64,000 nt of DNA from positions 1 through 64,000 of the forward strand of contig NZ_JAQBNR010000032.1 of the NCBI RefSeq assembly GCF_028288465.1. Direction: 5' to 3'. The notes below the pieces were generated by a model that saw nothing but the letters and a program-made list of their open reading frames with translations, made no database searches and was not told where the DNA came from. Below, piece after piece: positions 61,126 through 64,000 of the stretch. A program made the translations under genes and the position numbers. Every line of letters starts with the position of its first letter. Position 1 is the stretch's first letter. Origin of the DNA: Ferruginibacter sp. (GTDB lineage Bacteria > Bacteroidota > Bacteroidia > Chitinophagales > Chitinophagaceae).

Positions 61126-64000
61126 ATGAAACGATTGTGCATTACGCTATGCTTATTCACCTGCTTCTTTTCAGTCAGGGCTCAAGCACCGACTTTACAA
61201 TGGGTAAGAACTTTCGGCTCCGATGCCAATGATTTTGCTACTGCGGTGGCCATTGAAAAAAACGGAGACGTAATTACAGCCGGTTATTTTGCGGGAACGA
61301 TCGATTTCGATCCCGGACCGGGCGTATACAATTTGACTACCAACGGGCATTTCGATTTTTTTGTTTTAAAACTGGATGCTGCAGGCAATTTCATCTGGGC
61401 CAAAAGTTTTGGCAATACAAGAGCTGACGAAGCGATTGCCTTGAAGTTGGATAACAATGGCAATGTATATATCACGGGTGCATTCGATGAAACGGTTGAT
61501 TTTGATCCCGGACCTGGCGTATACAATTTACCCTTATCCGGCCCAAATGGTTTTGAAGCCTTCATGCTAAAATTAAATTCCAACGGTGATTTTGTTTGGG
61601 CCAGAAACTGGTTTAATGCAGATCTGATGTCAATTGAAATAGATGGCACGGGTAATATTTACGCAACAGGCCCTTTTTTTGGCACAGCTGATTTTGATCC
61701 AGGGCCGGGTGTTCATAATCTTACCGAATATAGCTTAGATACTTACAACGTAGTACTGGATATATATGTCTTAAAATTGGATGCTGCAGGTAATTTTCAA
61801 TGGGTAAAACAGATGGGTGGAAAAAGTACAGACCAGGCACAAAGCATAAAGCTGGATGCGCAAGGAAATATCTTGACAACGGGTACTTTTCAGGGCACAG
61901 CAGATTTTGATCCGGGACCAGGAACTTTTAACCTTACAGCGACGGGGGCTTTGGATATATTTATTTCTAAACTTGATGCCAATGGCAATTTTATTTGGGC
62001 AAAGCAAGTTGGAGGTACATTAGAAGATCGTGGAAGAGATATTGAAGCGGATGTGGATGGAAATGTGTACGTGTGTGGCAGCTTTGCTTCAATTGTTGAC
62101 TTTAACCCTGGTACTGGAACATTTAATTTAGATGGAAATGATACTGCTGGTACTTCATTTATTTTAAAATTAGATGGCGCCGGCAACTATGTTTGGGCAA
62201 AACAATTTGGGACTGGTTTTGGATCTTGTGATGCCATTGAATTAGATAATGCAGGCAATGTTTATACTACAGGAAATTTTCAGGGTGACAGTGATTTTGA
62301 TCCCGGCCCAGGCACCTTCAACCTTAACTCGAACGGGCAAATAGCCATCTTTATTTCTAAACTGGATAATGACGGAAATCTTATTTGGGCAGGACAAATG
62401 GCCGCCAGTGGTAATTACAATGTCGGTCTTGATGTACAAGTTGACCAAACAGGAAATATCTACACTTCGGGTTTCTTTTGGGAAACCGTTGACTTTGATC
62501 CAGGCCCGCCTGTATACAATGTAACAATGGTTGCAACGGGTGATGCTTATGTTCAAAAGCTAAGTCAATGTAAAAATATCACTTACGCATCCATCAACGC
62601 CAATGCCTGTAGTTCCTATACACTCAACAATAAAACGTATACAGCAACCGGCATCTACCGGCAAACCAGGTTAAACAGTTCCGGCTGCGATAGTATTATC
62701 ACACTGAATCTTACCATCGGCGGTTTTCAGGCAACTTTTTCAGCGACAGCTTGCAACAATTATGCATGGCAAGGAAAGACCTATACAAACAGTGGAATGT
62801 ACACAGCTCAATACAAAGACATTTATGGATGTGATAGTGTGTTAAACCTGGATCTCACCATTAAGAAAGGAATTAATACTGTTGTTGATACTGCGATATG
62901 CGAAGGAGAAACCTATTCAGGGCATAATACTACAGGAAGTTTTACTGATTTATTCAATGCCATAAATGGATGCGATAGCAGCAGGTTGCTTCATCTCACG
63001 ATCAAAAAAAAATCGGTTTCCACCATTAGGGCTACTATTTGTGAAGGAGAGTCTTATGAAAGTTATGATGCATCAGGTACTTATACAAATATCTTTACAT
63101 CTTCAAACGGCTGTGACAGCACCCGGACTTTATATTTATTAGTGAACCCAAAAAAGCATACAGGAAAAGATGTAACCATTTGCGAGGGGGAGAAATGCTT
63201 TGCGGCGGGTAAGGATCAATACAGTTCTGGTATTTACAGTGATACATTGCAATCTTATACTGGCTGTGACTCGGTTATTATAACGACATTAACTGTCACG
63301 CCTAAACCAAGGCCTTACCTGGGGCAAGACAAAAACCTTTGCACGGGCAATTCTATAACATTTAATCCTGGTGTTTTTGCTTCCTATCAATGGCAGGACA
63401 TGAGTACTTCGCCCAGTTATATCGCTACCAATACCGGCCTTTTTTGGGTAAAAGTAACTGACAACCGGAATTGTTCTGCGATTGATACTGTTTATATAAA
63501 CGCCATAGCTCCATTGCCTTTCAATTTTTTAAAGCAAACAGATAGTATTTGTACGTTCGAAAAATTGACCGTGCAACCTATCAATTCATACAGTGCTTAT
63601 CTATGGTCAACGGGTAGTACTTCAAATTCTATTACCATACAGGCGCCCGGATCATATATTCTTGCCGTTACAGATGCAAATGGTTGCAAAGGAACAGATA
63701 CCATAACAGTATTCCCCAGGCAGTGCATTACTGATGTTTTTGTTCCAACAGCTTTTAGCCCAAATGGCGATGGAAAAAACGATTTATTTAGAACAACCGC
63801 TTTCGGCACCGTACAATCTTTCAAACTGGAAGTATATGACCGATGGGGCAAATTGGTTTTTGAATCTAATGATCCAAACAAAGCTTGGGACGGCCTTTAT
63901 AAAGGCAGGCCTTATGCTACTACTGCTTTTGTGTGGCGATGTATGTATCAATTGGGAGGGCAATCAGCAGTATCAAAAAAGGGCACATTGCTTTTAGTAC
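61126..64000 (+). CDS. secreted repeat protein with T9SS type B (gliding-motility-associated) tail, cut by window edge
   Basis: The frame is open from the ATG at 61126 (MKRLCITLCLFTCFFSVRAQ, signal peptide) to the window end, 958 codons. An in-frame ATG at 61108 would weaken the signal. The first 480 residues contain seven repeats of about 65-70 residues centred on DFDPGPG (copies near 61306, 61501, 61693, 61907, 62101, 62296 and 62497), the number of blades in a complete propeller. Five shorter repeats with GCDS (SSGCDSIITLNLTI, INGCDSSRLLHLTI and so on) follow, then Ig-like modules (SYQWQDMSTSPSYIATNTGL). The tail VPTAFSPNGDGKNDLFRTTA followed by YDRWGKLVFESNDPNKAWDG is the CHU_C domain of type IX cargo. 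It probably ends within a few codons of the window edge. Function beyond adhesion or surface display is unknown. Confidence 0.9.
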   Translation, partial: MKRLCITLCLFTCFFSVRAQAPTLQWVRTFGSDANDFATAVAIEKNGDVITAGYFAGTIDFDPGPGVYNLTTNGHFDFFVLKLDAAGNFIWAKSFGNTRADEAIALKLDNNGNVYITGAFDETVDFDPGPGVYNLPLSGPNGFEAFMLKLNSNGDFVWARNWFNADLMSIEIDGTGNIYATGPFFGTADFDPGPGVHNLTEYSLDTYNVVLDIYVLKLDAAGNFQWVKQMGGKSTDQAQSIKLDAQGNILTTGTFQGTADFDPGPGTFNLTATGALDIFISKLDANGNFIWAKQVGGTLEDRGRDIEADVDGNVYVCGSFASIVDFNPGTGTFNLDGNDTAGTSFILKLDGAGNYVWAKQFGTGFGSCDAIELDNAGNVYTTGNFQGDSDFDPGPGTFNLNSNGQIAIFISKLDNDGNLIWAGQMAASGNYNVGLDVQVDQTGNIYTSGFFWETVDFDPGPPVYNVTMVATGDAYVQKLSQCKNITYASINANACSSYTLNNKTYTATGIYRQTRLNSSGCDSIITLNLTIGGFQATFSATACNNYAWQGKTYTNSGMYTAQYKDIYGCDSVLNLDLTIKKGINTVVDTAICEGETYSGHNTTGSFTDLFNAINGCDSSRLLHLTIKKKSVSTIRATICEGESYESYDASGTYTNIFTSSNGCDSTRTLYLLVNPKKHTGKDVTICEGEKCFAAGKDQYSSGIYSDTLQSYTGCDSVIITTLTVTPKPRPYLGQDKNLCTGNSITFNPGVFASYQWQDMSTSPSYIATNTGLFWVKVTDNRNCSAIDTVYINAIAPLPFNFLKQTDSICTFEKLTVQPINSYSAYLWSTGSTSNSITIQAPGSYILAVTDANGCKGTDTITVFPRQCITDVFVPTAFSPNGDGKNDLFRTTAFGTVQSFKLEVYDRWGKLVFESNDPNKAWDGLYKGRPYATTAFVWRCMYQLGGQSAVSKKGTLLLV

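Noticed and set aside
1..64000. tRNA, rRNA or riboswitch elements
   Set aside because: No cloverleaf-compatible TTCGA-type arm in the right context and no rRNA-like stretch was seen on either strand.

Overview
The window looks like chromosomal DNA of a member of the Bacteroidota, most likely Chitinophagaceae or a close relative. The evidence is one protein with a type IX secretion sorting tail (T9SS type A), one with a gliding-motility-associated C-terminal domain (type B), a LytTR response regulator paired with a TPR histidine kinase, many lipoprotein and Tat-like signal peptides, AT-rich spacers without Shine-Dalgarno motifs, and palindromic REP families. No rRNA, tRNA or CRISPR array was seen.

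Bases 1-33,231 lie almost entirely on the minus strand. They form a long series of exported hydrolases and related enzymes: a DmpA-type P1 peptidase, two amidohydrolases, three M20-family hydrolases, an S9 peptidase, an S33 iminopeptidase, an M19 dipeptidase, two Tat-type intradiol dioxygenases, four paralogous DUF1624 membrane proteins, two DUF2306 membrane proteins, small NTF2-like and lipocalin-like proteins, an SDR and a RidA protein. The block looks like a secreted peptide or amide scavenging and modification island. It ends with a TPR histidine kinase/LytTR regulator pair followed by a decaying second kinase. REP-type palindromes, a single-domain HUH transposase and two pseudogenes break it up.

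From 33.5 kb the genes are mostly on the plus strand. First comes a three-PAS histidine kinase. A central-carbon cluster follows: a GltD-like iron-sulfur flavoprotein, pyruvate:ferredoxin oxidoreductase (nifJ), a dihydroorotate-dehydrogenase-like protein, and pyruvate phosphate dikinase (ppdK). Together these could link pyruvate, acetyl-CoA and PEP under low oxygen. Next are two tandem paralogous membrane histidine kinases, a T9SS cargo protein and two small membrane proteins.

The accessory part runs from 52.5 to 58.6 kb. It holds a minus-strand SWIM/SNF2 helicase, then a two-gene plus-strand unit encoding a stand-alone TIR-like protein and a caspase-like protease with a distinctive C-terminal domain. 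This pair is the best candidate for a notable system: a TIR-signal-activated protease defence unit of the Thoeris-like kind. A second, unrelated REP-associated transposase follows, bounded by a perfect 28-bp inverted repeat. The window ends with a right-handed beta-helix protein and a large secreted protein made of seven propeller-like repeats, five GCDS repeats and a T9SS type B tail, cut by the window edge.
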